Shown here piece after piece: positions 1 to 11,866 of a stretch of 64,000 nucleotides of DNA. How positions within the stretch are numbered: the stretch's first letter is position 1; each line of letters opens with the position of its first letter. The notes beneath the pieces were generated by a model. That model ran no database searches. It was not told the origin of the DNA and was given only the letters and a program-made list of their open reading frames with translations. Origin of the DNA: Acanthochlamys bracteata (lineage: Eukaryota; Streptophyta; Magnoliopsida; Pandanales; Velloziaceae); assembly GCA_019914995.1 (NCBI GenBank), contig CM034131.1, positions 2,418,001-2,482,000 of the forward strand, written 5' to 3'. The position numbers and the translations under genes were made by a program.

Positions 1-130
1 ATATATTAATAGTAAGTTTTAAAATTTAATTTAAAAACTTTTTTTAATAAAAAAATTTTATTTTAATTTTTATTTATTTTATATTAAAAATAAATTAAAA
101 AATTAAAATTTGGAGTGTCTGTAAATATAC
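1..130. repeat. AT-rich dispersed repeat fragment (family 2)
   Basis: An almost pure A/T stretch cut by the window edge. Its interior, with a TTTATTTATTTTATATTAAAAA-like core, resembles the interiors of the elements at 7678-7840 and 10749-10994. It ends near the phrase TTGGAGTGTCTG. I infer a truncated non-autonomous DNA element. AT-rich sequence can look alike by chance, so confidence is limited. Confidence 0.4.
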
Positions 131-341
131 CTAAAAAATAAAAGAGAAGTTACTAATAAACCTTACGCATACGGGAGAAAAGAAAAACGAATAGAAAAAA
201 AAAACATAATAAATAATTATTGCAGCAGGAGTGGCAGTAACATTTATTAACACCAACATTTTCCATTCTGCACACGCCCAAACGAGCAAACCGAAAAGAA
301 AAAAAAAGAAGAAAAGAGAATCACCTTCTCCTGCCCGTCTC

Positions 342-361
342 TCTCTTTCTCTCTCTCTCGC
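342..361 (+). repeat. CT-rich pyrimidine tract in the eIF4B 5' leader
   Basis: A run of CTCTCTTTCTCTCTCTCTCG lies about 50 bases before the eIF4B start codon. Such tracts are common in plant 5' UTRs and core promoters (the Y-patch type). A transcription start upstream of or within it is inferred, not shown. Confidence 0.5.
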
Positions 362-411
362 GGATTCCCTCCGATCTCCTCAGCTGCGAACCCTAACCCT
401 AGATCTCTACA

Positions 412-3064
412 ATGTCCAAAGCTTGGACCGGTGGCGTCGGCGCTTGGGCGCTCGACGCCGAGCGCGACGAGGCTGAAGAACGCGAGCGCGCTGCTGCTGC
501 CACTCCTCTTCCTCCTCCACCTTCTACCGACCAAGGCCCGCCGTCTGAGCTTTTCCCTAGCCTCAAAGAAGCTGCTGCTTCTAAGCCTAAGAAGAAGAGA
601 CAAACCTCTATGTCTCTCTCTGAATTCATGACCACCGGCGGCAGCACTCAGTTTGGTCCCGGCGGTGGTGGGCGTTCATCTTCAATCAATCTGATTGAGC
701 CACGTGGACTCACTCCTGATGAACTTCTCCGTCTTCCTACTGGCCCTCGTGATAGATCCGAAGAGGAATTGCAGTATGGTCGTGGGTTTCGGTCCTACGG
801 GCTCAGCTCCGGTGGGCCTCGTGGTGAGCCCCGGAGGCAGTACGGTGGAGGATTTGATGATGAAGGTTCTTCGCGTCGCGGGCCTGTGCCATCGCGAGAT
901 TTCGATCAGCCGTCACGAGCTGATGAGGTTGATAATTGGGCTGCTGTGAAGAAAACCGTGGCCCATTCATCTGATTCTGGAAGGCCGGAAAGGTATGGAT
1001 CGATTGGTGTTGGGGGTCCGTCTCGTGCTGATGAGGTTGATAATTGGGCTGCTACGAAAAAACCGATGCCTTCCCGGACTTTTGGGTCTGGTTTTCGTGA
1101 TTCACCATCACCTGCAGATTCTGATCGGTGGGTTCGCGGGGTGGGATTCAGTCCTTCAGTACCACACAATGGGGAGCGTGAAAGACCTAGACTTGTGCTT
1201 GATCCCCCAAAGAAGAATGCTGAGGTAGCTGCTGGGGGAACATTGAGTGACTCTGTGAGGAATCGTCCAAGCCCATTTGGTGCAGCTAGGCCAAGGGAAG
1301 AAGTGCTTGCTGACAAGGGATTAGATTGGCGGAAGCTAGATACAGAAATTGATCCCAAGAAGACTAGCCGGCCGACAAGCTCGCAGTCCAGCAGGCCATC
1401 CAGCCAGCAGTCCAGTCGACTGGGGAGTCCTCGATCACAGACAGGAGTTGCAGAACTCGCCATAAAGCCCCGTCCTAAAGTAAACCCTTTTGGTGATGCT
1501 AAGCCTCGAGAAGTCATTTTGGAGGGGAAGGGAAAGGATTGGAGGAAGATGGACTTGGAGCTCGAACATCGTCGAGTAGACAGGTTTGTGACCTAACTCT
1601 GGCTTGTAACCATGTTATGTAATTTATCTAGCATTTATGTGGTAAGTTAATGGCATTTGCTTTTGTTTGTGTTTGAATGAATTTAAATTGACAAGTGGCA
1701 TATAGAACACTTTCCTTATTTTCCTTTTAACCGCTAAGATTTAGAATGTATATGTCATTTTCATTTTGACCTGTACTTTATTATTCCTCCTCTACTATGA
1801 CTGTCTATTCTGCCACATCTTTTAACAAGTCAATGAGCGATTGTGGGTGTTCATAGATTCTGTTGAGAGCTAGGTGGTCAATTGCATGACCTATTTAACT
1901 TCTTTATGTAAATTCATTGCTAAATGTTATACTCGAAGAAGTATTCTGCATTTTGTTTTTTGTAATGGGCATCTATAACCGCTTTATTCACTTGAAATGC
2001 AATCGTTTATATGTCTAGGTGAAGATAATAAATTTTCTAACTTAAATATCAGCTTATATGGCATGGACGTCAAACTTTCACATGTTATATTAACAACACA
2101 TTTAGAACGAATACCTGTCCTACTATGCATTCATTGTCCTTACCAATTATATATGCAACACAAAGATTAAACATCAATGGACAGTTGATATGAAGGAGGA
2201 AATTCAAAGTTCATGGAATTTACTGCAGATTCAAAATGGCTTGAAACAAGGCAAATTGAGCTCAATTGCATACAAATAGGAAAATTGAAACAGGGCCAAT
2301 TGGAATTGACTTCAGCATGCCTAATTGATTAAATTATAGTTCAAGTTCTCCCTTACAAACAGCCAGTTTGAGCCTAATCACAAGTTCTGTAAATTCATTA
2401 TGTTTGTTTCTGCTAATTTCAATATACAAGCAATGTAGTGATGAGCTATTATTATTTGCTTATGGTCACTGGCCAAAATTTTAGTGGATATTAATTTAAG
2501 TAAATGAAGTATGCAGTAATTTATTTTCAGCGTAGAACTGGTATGGTGCTTCTAAACAATGCCCTGTGATGCACCTAATGTTGTCAAATGTTCTAATCAT
2601 AAGGCTCTCCATGGGCTTAACCCACTGTGCTCAATCTTGACTTTATTACTTGAGCTTGAAGGTAGGAGTCAGTTAGCCTCATGCTTGGCTGATTTGAGCA
2701 TAATGCTACATGAGTAGAGTACCTTACTAGCTTTGTTATCTCATTTATACGTCTTATCATGAGGCTAGAATATCGACTTTGTTGAATTGAATTTTCACAT
2801 CATGATATGAAATTTTAACATCAGTTGACATCATTGTAAGTTTAGGACCACTAACAGGTTTTGGCAGTAATGAATGATTGAGTGACCACTAGGCTGGAGT
2901 TTTGAGGCCATTATGTAGAAATTAAACCATTCATACTATAAATGGATACTATTAATAAAATACAAAGTGAATAGACATAGCTTTGAGAACCGTGTATCCT
3001 TTCATAAAAGTAAACATTTGTAAGAGCACTAAGTCAGCCCTTTTCACTTTTTCTTGATGATGTC

Positions 3065-3099
<35 letters not shown>

Positions 3100-6000
3100 G
3101 CAGGCATTTGGTTGAAGAGAGATTGAAGTCCAGTTAGATGCAGAATATGTTAGAAATATTATATATTTTTGAGTTTTAATAGGTTACAGTTTATTGCTAC
3201 TGAAGTTCTGCTTTACTAGAAGTCAGGATTGCCGCTTTGGTTGAGTCCTTTTAGTAGAAGTTCTTCCTTCTTAGGAAAGTTTCTTGTATGATTGACTTTA
3301 CAAAGAGATTTTGTTTGCCAAGTCTGTCTTAGTTCAAGTCTATAGATTTGGTCAAGTAATTTGTATTTGGTGATTGGAATTAGTGAAGAGTTTCTTCTCT
3401 CCTCGTCCTCTTTGTTCAGGTAGCCGAGGATGCTGGATTAACATTATTTAGACATAGTAAAGAAAAAAAGCTCATACATATTCAACACGCATGGACTCCA
3501 CATTGAATTGTCATTAATCCATTCCAGAAATTTGACGCATGTAGCATCTTATTTCGGATTATAGACATGGTAATCTTGACAATAATTAAGATGGAAAAAT
3601 CCAAAAAACTTTAACCTTGCTATTTGATATGAGTTGAGTTATCAGGTTGACCATGACTTGATGGGGCTTTTCAAGTTAAAACAGTCTGATTCTAAAGCTT
3701 GGAAAGCTGTCTTAGCAAAATGATCCAACCCATGACCTGCCGCCTTGTGCTATGCTTGTACTGTCTCTCGTACCTTTTTATTGTTTATATCCACCAGGAG
3801 CTCATAGGTTAACGGCTTCTTCCTTATTCAGTAGATAATTTTATGTAGTCTCTCTTTTGGTAAAATTAATCACGTATATCCTTCTTTCTTAATAAGCGTT
3901 GTATATGTTGTCAATTTGGTTTTTAAGCAAGTCTTGATTGCGTTGCTCTAGTGAAGCACATCTGTAGTGGAAGTTTTGAACCATGGCGCTTAGGAATGAA
4001 AAATGATTTGTTGTGGTATTCAATAGTGAATAATACAACCTTCGTGTAGCTTTATTTATTAGCCACCATCCGCTTCTTGCCGTTAACATATATACTACTT
4101 TGTCCCTCGGAGGCAATAGAACCTTTTGCAATTATCATACTTGTTCTCTTGGTATTCTCTATGGAGTACCTGGGCTGTGTATTTTACATGTTAAATTCTA
4201 ATTTTTTGGATAAAATTGTATTTGCATGAGTTTTTGAGGTTGGCACCTGTTGCTTATATCATCTAAACTCTTTTTTATTTATTCCATATCTTGTTTATGG
4301 AATAAACAACACATTGTATAGATCTTGAATAATTTTTTTGCAATGATTTATTTAGACCTGAGACTGAGGAAGAAAAACTGCCTTAAAGAAGAGATTAATT
4401 ATATTAAAAAGGTCCTTTCTGAGCATTCCAAAGGCACTTTGACGGAGGAAGAACTGAATAGCATGCGTGAGGGGATGGTGCAAATGGAAAGGGAGTTGGA
4501 AGTGCTGATTCGTGAGTTGGATGATAAGCTTCGGTTTGGTCAGAAGGCCAGTGGTGATATTAGGCCTGGTTCTGGTGCTGGCAGACCTAGTTCTGCTTCT
4601 GGTGGTAGGTCTGGCATGTTGTTGGATAGACCACCTTCCCAGTCTGGAAGATCAGAAGATACTAGAGTAATGGATTTCGTGGAGAGACCACGATCCCATG
4701 GAGGCATGGGGGAATCCTGGTCCAGGCCCGTGGAAGAGGGACGTGGGTTTCAGAGGGTTCGAGATAGGGGCTTCTTTGACAACAGAAATGTTGACAGGTA
4801 AACCATACTTCTCTCTGCTTCAATCTGAAGCTTAACTTGAATGTACATTAGTATCATGTTCTTTGTTTCTTGAATAAGTCATTCAAATTGATGGTCAGAA
4901 TTAGACCTTTGTTGCAAACGTGCTGCCATCATCCATTAATTGCCTTGAAGGCTTGGAGATCACAATTTAACACTACGAGCTTTTGCCTTTGGAATAGGTT
5001 TTACTCATCCTCGTATTCTGGAATTGATTATAGATGTCTTATTCCAGTGATTTTGGTCTAGTTTTTACAAATGCAATAAAATTATATGACAAGTAAAACT
5101 TATTTTACCAAAGTCACTTTGAAGGAATATTACATTCACCGAAGTAGATTCTGGTGGTTAGTATTACTTTTGGAAAGACCACGTGAATTAGCAAACTTGC
5201 ATTCGATCATAATGTGAGACCACTAATGTAAGCAGCTGTTAGATTTAGAAGCAGAGGTGAGAAGCTTTAAACTGAATTGTAGTCACTTAGGTAACAATAG
5301 GATTGACTCGAGAATGTTGGAGTTTAATAATTACACCCCCACAGTTTAGTTTTTCTACTATGGCGAGTAATTCAAGTTCAAATCTAGTGCTAGAGAGCAG
5401 AACATCATTTTTGGAGTTAATTGTGAAACACATGTATGAAGTAGATTAATTTCCTTCATATGATACTTCTATTTTTTAATCTCAACTTAATTACTATGCT
5501 TGTATGTCGGTAATATTTTTAGCCACCTTCACATGGGCAACCTTAACAACAACGTTTGGATACTTTTTTTAATAGCTAAACTTTTCTAGTTAGAGAAATT
5601 ATCTTGTTCCAATTAGTTTATAGGTTAAAGAATTTATTCTTTTTTTCCTCTTGGTGAGAATCGCATGTTATGACTAATATAGAAGATGTACATAAATACC
5701 GAGAAAGTTGTTTTTTTGTATGCGACTGATGAAAATAGCAGAATCAGAACTGGTATAGAGGAAATTATGAAGTGATATCTAATTGCAATTGGCCCACACT
5801 GTTGGTTACTAACAAGTTCACCTACATACTATATACCCAAGACCACATTACCTATAACGATTGCAAGTTCGAAGTTGCATATATTGAGTAATGAGAAAGA
5901 GTCTCATTGTTTTTGCATGATTATGCTTTTATAATGGGTAGACAGTATGTCTCATGGTAATCTCTTTATTTGATAAAGTACTAGTACTGTTTATTTGGTG

Positions 6001-6919
6001 AGCATACATTTTCAAGTTGAATCATGAGATAGAGATAAAGTAGTCCTGCAATTGCATCTTCTTAACCAAACATTATGTCTCAACCAAGGTTCATACTACA
6101 TTATTATGTATCTGTGTCCGCCTAAGATGTCTTTGTGTTTGTCTTGTACAATTTAATACATGGTTAGGGTACTTGCATTATGCTGGTAGCTTGTTAATGT
6201 GATAGAATACTCAGTTGAGGATGCTAATAAGCAGCTTGGTGTTTAGACTTTATTCGTAGGGTCATGCAAACCCATTTGAAAGTGGTATAAAGTGCGAACT
6301 TTGTAATTTCATAGAACCATCAGTGTTAATCTTCGAGTTCTTTTTTTTTTTTTTTTGAACTATTGTAATAGTAGTCATGGTAATGGTAGTATTGGTAATA
6401 GCAGTAATGCTGATGATGATCATCGTAATGGCTTTAATTCCACTAGAACTTCTCATTTTAGCTTATAAAATATTGGTGTGTCTTACTATGGTCAACTATT
6501 TATAGGACAGTAGGTTTTGTGTTTGATTGACATTAAATTAAAAGGTTGGATTCGTATTGCAGTTAAAGACCTGATGTTTTTAAGAATACTATCATATTCT
6601 CAATTTATCACTTCCGATTCGGCTCAACTCTTTTTACTTACAGTGTGTTTAGCTTTTTATTCAGGCTTCTAATCCTATTTGAGTAGGCGATATTATTATA
6701 GCAATGCATCATTTGTAGGGAGTTGTAGATGTAGTAGCTAGTTTTGCTTAGAGATGGCTTAAACATGTTTGTCCTGTCTCGCTAGCTTTTCTGATTTGTT
6801 TATGGGATTTGGCTAAACAAAGCAATTAATGGTTTAGTGCCAGCGTTGACAATCGCTTCCTTTTATCCTTTTGTTGTTACTTGTTGTCTAACAGGTCAAG
6901 ATCAGGGGAGAGGTGGTAG
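412..6919 (+). CDS. EIF4B: Eukaryotic translation initiation factor 4B (plant eIF4B), with a frame problem in exon 2
   Basis: Cytosolic RNA-binding factor that stimulates the eIF4A helicase and helps recruit ribosomes to capped mRNA. Exons: 412-1583, 4356 or 4363-4797, 6895-6919. The N-terminus has the plant signature GxGAWALDAERxEAEE, then ELFPSLKEA, a KPKKKRQ basic patch and SLSEF. The middle is Gly/Arg-rich with a duplicated PSRADEVDNWAA motif (about residues 165-220). Two similar modules follow, PFGAARPREEVL..GLDWRKLD and PFGDAKPREVIL..KDWRKMDLELEHRR. Exon 2 is charged (EEINYIKKVL, EEELNSMREG) and then Ser/Gly/Arg-rich; exon 3 adds a short Arg/Ser tail ending in RW. The usual acceptor (TTTAG, exon from 4356) gives PETEEEKL and then a stop, because one extra C at 4381/4382 shifts the frame. 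An AG 7 nt downstream (exon from 4363) restores a 543-residue frame. The start codon fits the family. Identity is firm; whether the allele is intact is not. Confidence 0.93.
3071..3099. repeat. (TA)n microsatellite in eIF4B intron 1
   Basis: An uninterrupted run of alternating T and A follows ACATATAT. It lies within the 2.8 kb first intron of eIF4B. Apart from this tract, intron 1 (1584-4355) shows only ordinary AT-rich sequence. Confidence 0.9.
4798..6894 (+). other. eIF4B intron 2, no further gene seen
   Basis: This 2.1 kb intron starts AG|GTAAAC and ends TCTAACAG|G. Short open frames inside it (for example 4870-5061) have no recognisable domains. It holds a T-run near 6341-6356 and a short region rich in GTAAT-type repeats at 6362-6410, and nothing else I can assign. 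Confidence 0.7.
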
Positions 6920-7253
6920 AAATCAAATTCATCGTGTATTCTGACATAAAAGACACATTGTGTATTGCTATTTTTTGCTGTTTTTCACTGATAAGCTCCT
7001 GAGGATCTTGGTTAGAGATTACTGCTTTGTTGCATAATTGTTTTTGCTGCCTTGATACGGTGTAAGATCCGAATTTTCCCGTGTCAAGTGGATCATAATC
7101 TGTTCGTCACTGGACCCTTAATGTTTCTTAACTTTGTAATTTATAAGGTTTATTTAGTCACTTTTGTTTCATTGTAAAAAGTTATCACCAGAGATGGTTG
7201 CTGTAAGGATCACTTTTGAATCTTGCTTTTTTGTTGTTACAGAGTCTTTCTGC

Positions 7254-7514
7254 TGTTTGGGGCTGCTTTTGAAAAGCAGCTTATCAGCTTTTCTAAACTT
7301 TTTTTTATTTTACGTTTTTCAATATATATTTTTAAAGTATATAAAAAATTTATTTAAAAATTTAGAAAGTGTAGAAAAATTTTACGGAGTGAGATCTTTT
7401 TATTGTATATTTTTATTAATTTTTTGGAAATAAAAAAAATATAGCTTGTTTTTTAAAAATGATAAAAATACCGTTTATTTTAAAAAAGTTTTATTTCATA
7501 AGCACCGCCAAACA
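7254..7514. mobile_element. MITE, family 1 (copy A)
   Basis: An AT-rich element of about 261 bp bounded by imperfect terminal inverted repeats. The left end reads TGTTTGGGGCTGCTT; the reverse complement of the right end reads TGTTTGGCGGTGCTT, two mismatches in 15. The interior has the shared pattern of a C/T-rich TTTCTAAACTTTTT block and a GAAAGTGTAGAAAAATTTTA block, also present in copies at 28171-28412 and 49607-49854. It has no coding capacity and no clear target duplication. It lies in the 3' flank of eIF4B. Confidence 0.7.
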
Positions 7515-7677
7515 CCCCGTAGCTGTAAGATCATTGTAATGTTTGGCTTCATTTTACAACCATCATTTTATTTCTGTTCTTGCTCTTTATAGTTGTGCAC
7601 TGGAATCTGTAAACTGTAAGCTTTCTTTCTCCTATGGAAGCTGTTCGCTGGTTGCAGCGTTACATAACAATTTTCCG

Positions 7678-7840
7678 GGGGAATAAACTCTATTTTTTTT
7701 CAAAATCTATTTTTAATATAAAATAAATAAATATTTTAAACTTACTATTAATATAAAAGTCTTTTTATTAAATATTTTTAATTTTTAATTTAATTTTTTT
7801 AATTTACTTTTTAAAAATTCAAGTTTCATGAGTTTACCCC
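7678..7840. mobile_element. Short AT-rich inverted-repeat element, family 2
   Basis: Bounded by GGGAATAAACTC on the left and GAGTTTACCCC on the right, whose reverse complement is GGGGTAAACTC. The interior is A/T-only, with an ATATAAAATAAATAAAT core matching the family-2 elements near 1-130 and 10749-10994. Immediately after it comes TAAACACGCCCTTAG, a phrase similar to flanks of other copies, so the true end may lie at about 7858. Confidence 0.55.
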
Positions 7841-7859
7841 ATAGCTAAACACGCCCTTA

Positions 7860-8536
7860 GTACTCGAGAGATACATGGTTTCGTGTTTTTGTCATCTGAA
7901 AAGGCAGATCTCCTCAAAGACAGGCTGCCTATTCTTTTTTGGTGAAGCAGATGATTGTATTTTCCATGCTTACCTGAGGATTCTTCTTTCCAGTAAGCAG
8001 TAACCGGACAACTTCCTTCCTTTGCTCTTTTGTAATAATATTTTCTTAATAATTCATTTTCAAAGAGTCACTTTTTAGACAGTAAATCAAACTATGAGAG
8101 AAAGATTGCAATCAGGTAAGGGAAAAAAAACAAACAAATACTAATAAAGATTGCAATTGCTAAGGTCTTTTTAAAAATGTGCGGTATTCTTCAGAAGATA
8201 TAGCTCAACAATATGAGGATTTTTTTCCCCAAGAATCACTAATCACTTTTTTTCCATCATCTAAATTTATTCTTATTCTTATGTACGTCTGTACGTCTAT
8301 ACACAAAAAGCATAACTCCGGTAGAACTACATTTTGCAGGAATACTGCTCTTATGAACTTAAATTTATACAAGTGCAAGCTACTTTCATCTTTGTAACAA
8401 CAAAGAAGTTGTTTAACAGGAGAGGGAGGTGAACAAATTCATCATCGCAAGAAATATTGCCTTTAAAATACGCACACACACATGCAGACACAAATTTGTA
8501 ACTTTCTTATATATAAGCAAATAATTTTAATGCCAT
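7860..8536. other. Intergenic region between eIF4B and NRT3.1
   Basis: About 0.7 kb between two convergent genes (eIF4B on +, NRT3.1 on -). It should contain the NRT3.1 3' UTR on its right side. I see no further gene; the small open frame at 8179-8397 has no domain signature. Confidence 0.6.
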
Positions 8537-9285
8537 CTATTTCTTGGCCTTTCTCTTCTCACTAACAAAGAAGAAAGCGAGCGAAAGCACTGAGAACGCA
8601 GAGAAGCAAGCTGCGGCAATGTCGAGAGATGCATGTCTTCCAGAGATGCTTTCAATTCGGAAAAGATTAGTGGTCTTCTGAGCATTGGTTGTTTGTCCAT
8701 AGGCAACTTGTGTGTCACTAGAATCAACAGCATAAGCTCTTATGAAGTAAGTAGCCGAAGGCACATCACGCTTGACGGTGTAGGTAACGGTGTTGTTGGA
8801 AGGTGAGTAAGGTTTCACCGCTACGTTGAATTGGCATGTCTTGTCCTTCTTGAGGTCATCCAAGGTCTTACGCCAACTCCTGTCTTTCTGGCTATCAGGT
8901 GCATAGCACAACTTCACCTTCACATTCCTGTAGGAAACGTCTGACCCTGAAGGTGTCCTTTGGTTCATCAATGACCACGTTACGGTTATCGTGTCCTCTC
9001 CTGCTCTTAAGACTGCAACAAAGGATTCATCGTCTTAGCAGTTAAATCTTAATATGTCAGATTTAAAATTCAACTAGAAATGGATCTGAGATGTCTAGAT
9101 TTGATTAAAAGAGTAACTGGAAGCAGAAAGGCAAGATTAGGCATTTCACCTTGGCCTGGAGACGGAGATGCGGTGACGTTAAGTGTTCGTGGAAGCTTAG
9201 AGAAGTAAACATTTCCCATGGCTTGTCCTAATAACAAGCACACCAGGAAAACAAAGATAGCAGCAACTCCTTCCATTGAAACCAT
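8537..9285 (-). CDS. NRT3.1: High-affinity nitrate transporter-activating protein NRT3.1/NAR2
   Basis: Small single-pass membrane partner that NRT2 transporters need for stability and high-affinity nitrate uptake at the root plasma membrane. Two exons: 9285-9150 and 9012-8537, joined at phase 1, giving 203 residues (family about 200-210). Residues 1-24 form a signal peptide (VAAIFVFLVCLLLGQAMG). The lumenal/apoplastic domain carries the family blocks VLRAGEDTITVTW, VKVKLCYAP..DRSWRKT, KDKTCQF, ATYFIRAYAVDS and VAYGQTT. The C-terminus has KTTNLF..ISGRHASLDIA, one membrane helix (CFSAFSVLSLAFFFV) and a basic EKRKAKK tail. The start at 9285 is the first true ATG in frame, and a second Met lies three codons on. 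Isolated Cys pairs and the RHASLD block make the family call very secure; the root-specific role is family knowledge. Confidence 0.96.
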
Positions 9286-9561
9286 ATCGATCTTCTCCTT
9301 TGAATCAAAACAAAATAACAAGAAATTAAACTTCTACCTTAGATTAAAGGTTTCAAAACCTTTTTGGTTTGTTTGTAAATGATCAGAAGACTTTGAAAAC
9401 TGTGAGATGTTGAATAAGAAGAATCATATGGCTCCACTTTAATAATAAATCTTTCTTAGAATAAAAAAGAGCCGACGAACAACTTAGACATTATCAAAAC
9501 CTTTTGGCTAAAAGTCAAAAGCCTCCAAACCTAGAGGGGTGTCACAAAAACTTTTCAGATA
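9286..9561 (-). other. Upstream flank of NRT3.1
   Basis: This is the 5' flank of NRT3.1, read on the minus strand, and should hold its 5' UTR and core promoter. I see only AT-rich sequence with no motif distinctive enough to call. Confidence 0.4.
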
Positions 9562-9717
9562 TGTTCGGCGATGCTTATTATCATTGTTTATTTAAAATTT
9601 TATTTTTTAATAATAAATTTAGAAAATACTGATAAATTGTAGTATAATTTTTATATTTTTAAATAAAAAAATTTAAGATAACTTCTTATTTTAAGCGCTA
9701 CAAAGTGTCCCCAAACA
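9562..9717. mobile_element. Possible short MITE (family 1-like)
   Basis: The left end TGTTCGGCGATGCTTA and the right end TAAGCGCT..CCCCAAACA are partly inverted, matching TGTTTGGGG plus AGCGCTTA on the other strand with an insertion between. The interior is AT-rich with a TTAGAAAATAC block. The pairing is weak, so this is a tentative relative of the copy at 7254-7514. Confidence 0.4.
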
Positions 9718-10012
9718 AGATATCGGAAGGCTAGTGGATGAGATTAGTTGTTTGTTTTAAGTTCACTTGCATTAAATTATATTAATGAAGAGTTTGGAAA
9801 AAACCCTCTCATGTCACCAAGAGGCAGATGAAAAAAAATTTGTTTGACTTTAATATGGCTGCCTAGACTTGAACTATAATTAAATTTCAATCTATAAGAT
9901 GTTGACATGTTCTGAAAAAAAAACTCAGATTAATTGTCTTATACAGCTAAGCCAGCAATACATCTCTCATAAAAAAGTTGTACTATCTAACAAAAGCATG
10001 ATATTGAGGGTA

Positions 10013-10187
10013 TGTTTGGAGTTTGAGTTTTCAGAACAGACGCTTCTTTTCAAGCTTAAAAAAAATTTTCTACAGTGTTTTATAATATATTTTTTTAAAA
10101 TTTAAGATTACAGATATATTATATATCGTAGAATCATTTACTTATAAGTTTTAAATTCAAAAAATTGACAAATTCGCATTTCAAACA
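10013..10187. mobile_element. Possible short MITE (family 1-like)
   Basis: The left end is TGTTTGGAGTTTGAGTTTTC. The right end, read on the other strand, is TGTTTGAAATGCGAATTTGTC. The interior contains a TTTTCTACAGTGTTTTATAATATA block like other family-1 copies. It lies upstream of NRT3.1, between divergent AT-rich stretches. Confidence 0.45.
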
Positions 10188-10339
10188 AAAAAAAACTCTT
10201 TTTTTAAAACTTTTACTTGAATGATTTGTAGATATATTAATAAGGTGAATGATAGAACAGTTGACTTTCTTCGTTAGTGTATTCTATGTAATGATTTGTA
10301 TCTGATTCTTGATGGAAGTAAACAGTAATCGCCAGTTGG

Positions 10340-10640
10340 GATTACATTCCAAACGTTTTTTTTAAATTTTTTTTAAATATTTTTTAATATATATTTTATA
10401 AGTATTTAAAAAATTTATTTAAAATTTTAGATAGTGTAAAAAAATTTTATGTAACAAAATTTTTTTATTATATATTTTTAATTATTTTTTTTAAAAATAA
10501 AAAAGTTAAAATTATTTTTTCAAAATAAAAAAATAAAAATATTTTTAAAAATAAAAATAAAAAAATACAATTTATTTTTAAAAAAATATAAAAATATTTT
10601 TTTTGTCAGAATATTTTTATTTTATAAAAATTCTCAAACG
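10340..10640. repeat. AT-rich dispersed repeat, ends unclear
   Basis: About 300 bp of A/T-rich sequence between CCAAACG and CTCAAACGG. It has the family-1 interior signature (TTTAGATAGTGTAAAAAAATTTTATG). The two CAAACG phrases are in the same orientation rather than inverted, so the element may be rearranged or nested. Confidence 0.4.
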
Positions 10641-10748
10641 GACGGAAGTTTTAAGACCTTTCCGTTCCCCAAGATCGATTGCCCTCTCTAGAAGGGGACA
10701 AATGAAACAAATATACGAAATTTGCAGCTGCTTTGGTTTGAGTTTGGG

Positions 10749-10994
10749 CATGTTTACTTTGATAAAAAATGGATGAATAAGTTTTTTTGAAACTCACTTG
10801 AAAAAATCAAATAAAAAATTAAAAATATTTAATAAAAAATAAAATTATATATTAATAGAACATTTATAGTAAATTTTAAAAATAATTTTTTTCAAAAAAT
10901 TTTATTAATAAAATAATTTTATTTTAATTTTTATATGTATTTTATATTGAAAGTGAGTTTAAAAAAAAGTGAATTTGAAGTACTGATAAACATG
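10749..10994. mobile_element. AT-rich inverted-repeat element, family 2
   Basis: The outer ends CATGTTTAC and GATAAACATG are inverted. About 40 bp inside each end there is a perfect 10-base inverted pair, AAACTCACTT (10790-10799) and AAGTGAGTTT (10951-10960). The interior is A/T-only and resembles the elements at 7678-7840 and 1-130. It has no coding capacity. Confidence 0.6.
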
Positions 10995-10999
10995 TCCTT

Positions 11000-11866
11000 T
11001 CTTTGCTTCTGATCAAATTACTGTTATCAGATTGTTGTTCCAAAGGAAAAGGTTAACGCATGACTTTTTTGTCTAAGATTTCATATTGCAATTCATGCTA
11101 TCCTATCTCTCTTTGTTTGTATTTGTTAAAAACTTCAACTTGGTGAAAATTCGATCTTTCTCTTCCGCTGCTTTTTATGGTCGTCATTCAATGACTCAAC
11201 TCAGTGAGTTGGAAAATCTTCTTTCTTTTATGAACATTTTGTGTTAATTGTGAAAAAAAACAAAAGATGATAGACAGACCAAGAAATGAAAATCATTACT
11301 TTTCTTTTGGCTGCATGTAAATACTGAAAAAGTGTTATTTTTTTTTCTAAAGAAGCAAAAACGTGAAAGCTAAAAGATGTCTGAAATCTTATAAACTTGG
11401 GAAGTGGTTTTATGGACATACACGATAAGTTCATGCATCTCTTGTATCTTATAAAGCTAATACTAGAGACCTGTTGATCCCCAACAGTTCAGTGACCATT
11501 TCAGTGAAAAACATTTGCTGTTATATGTAATTAAAGACAAACTAGGACTTCTACAGATCAAATTCAGGGATAAATTCAGATCAAATTCGGACATTTGCTT
11601 CCCAGATGACAAAAATCATTAGTTCCGAAGAGGATAAACAAAACCAGCAGAACAATCTTAATGTGACCTACACACAAATGAACATATGCAGGGCTGCTCT
11701 ACGTATTGAAAGTACTTGTAGCACATACTTAAAAAAGTGGACAACAATTATCTGAATCAAGTCAACTCTTCATCCAACTGACCTACTAATTTTTTATTAT
11801 ACCAATGATATAATAAATAATTTGCCTTTCTTTGAAGAGATTCATCTATATATTCTACAACATCTC
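11000..11866. other. Intergenic region and 3' flank of the ADPRM-like gene
   Basis: The right side should hold the 3' UTR of the minus-strand phosphatase gene. Open frames here (for example 11228-11434) are short and featureless. I see no other gene. Confidence 0.55.

Noticed and set aside
906..1517. 203-residue minus-strand open frame opposite eIF4B exon 1
   Set aside because: It mirrors the GC-rich coding exon on the other strand and has no domain signature; the plus-strand frame is clearly eIF4B.
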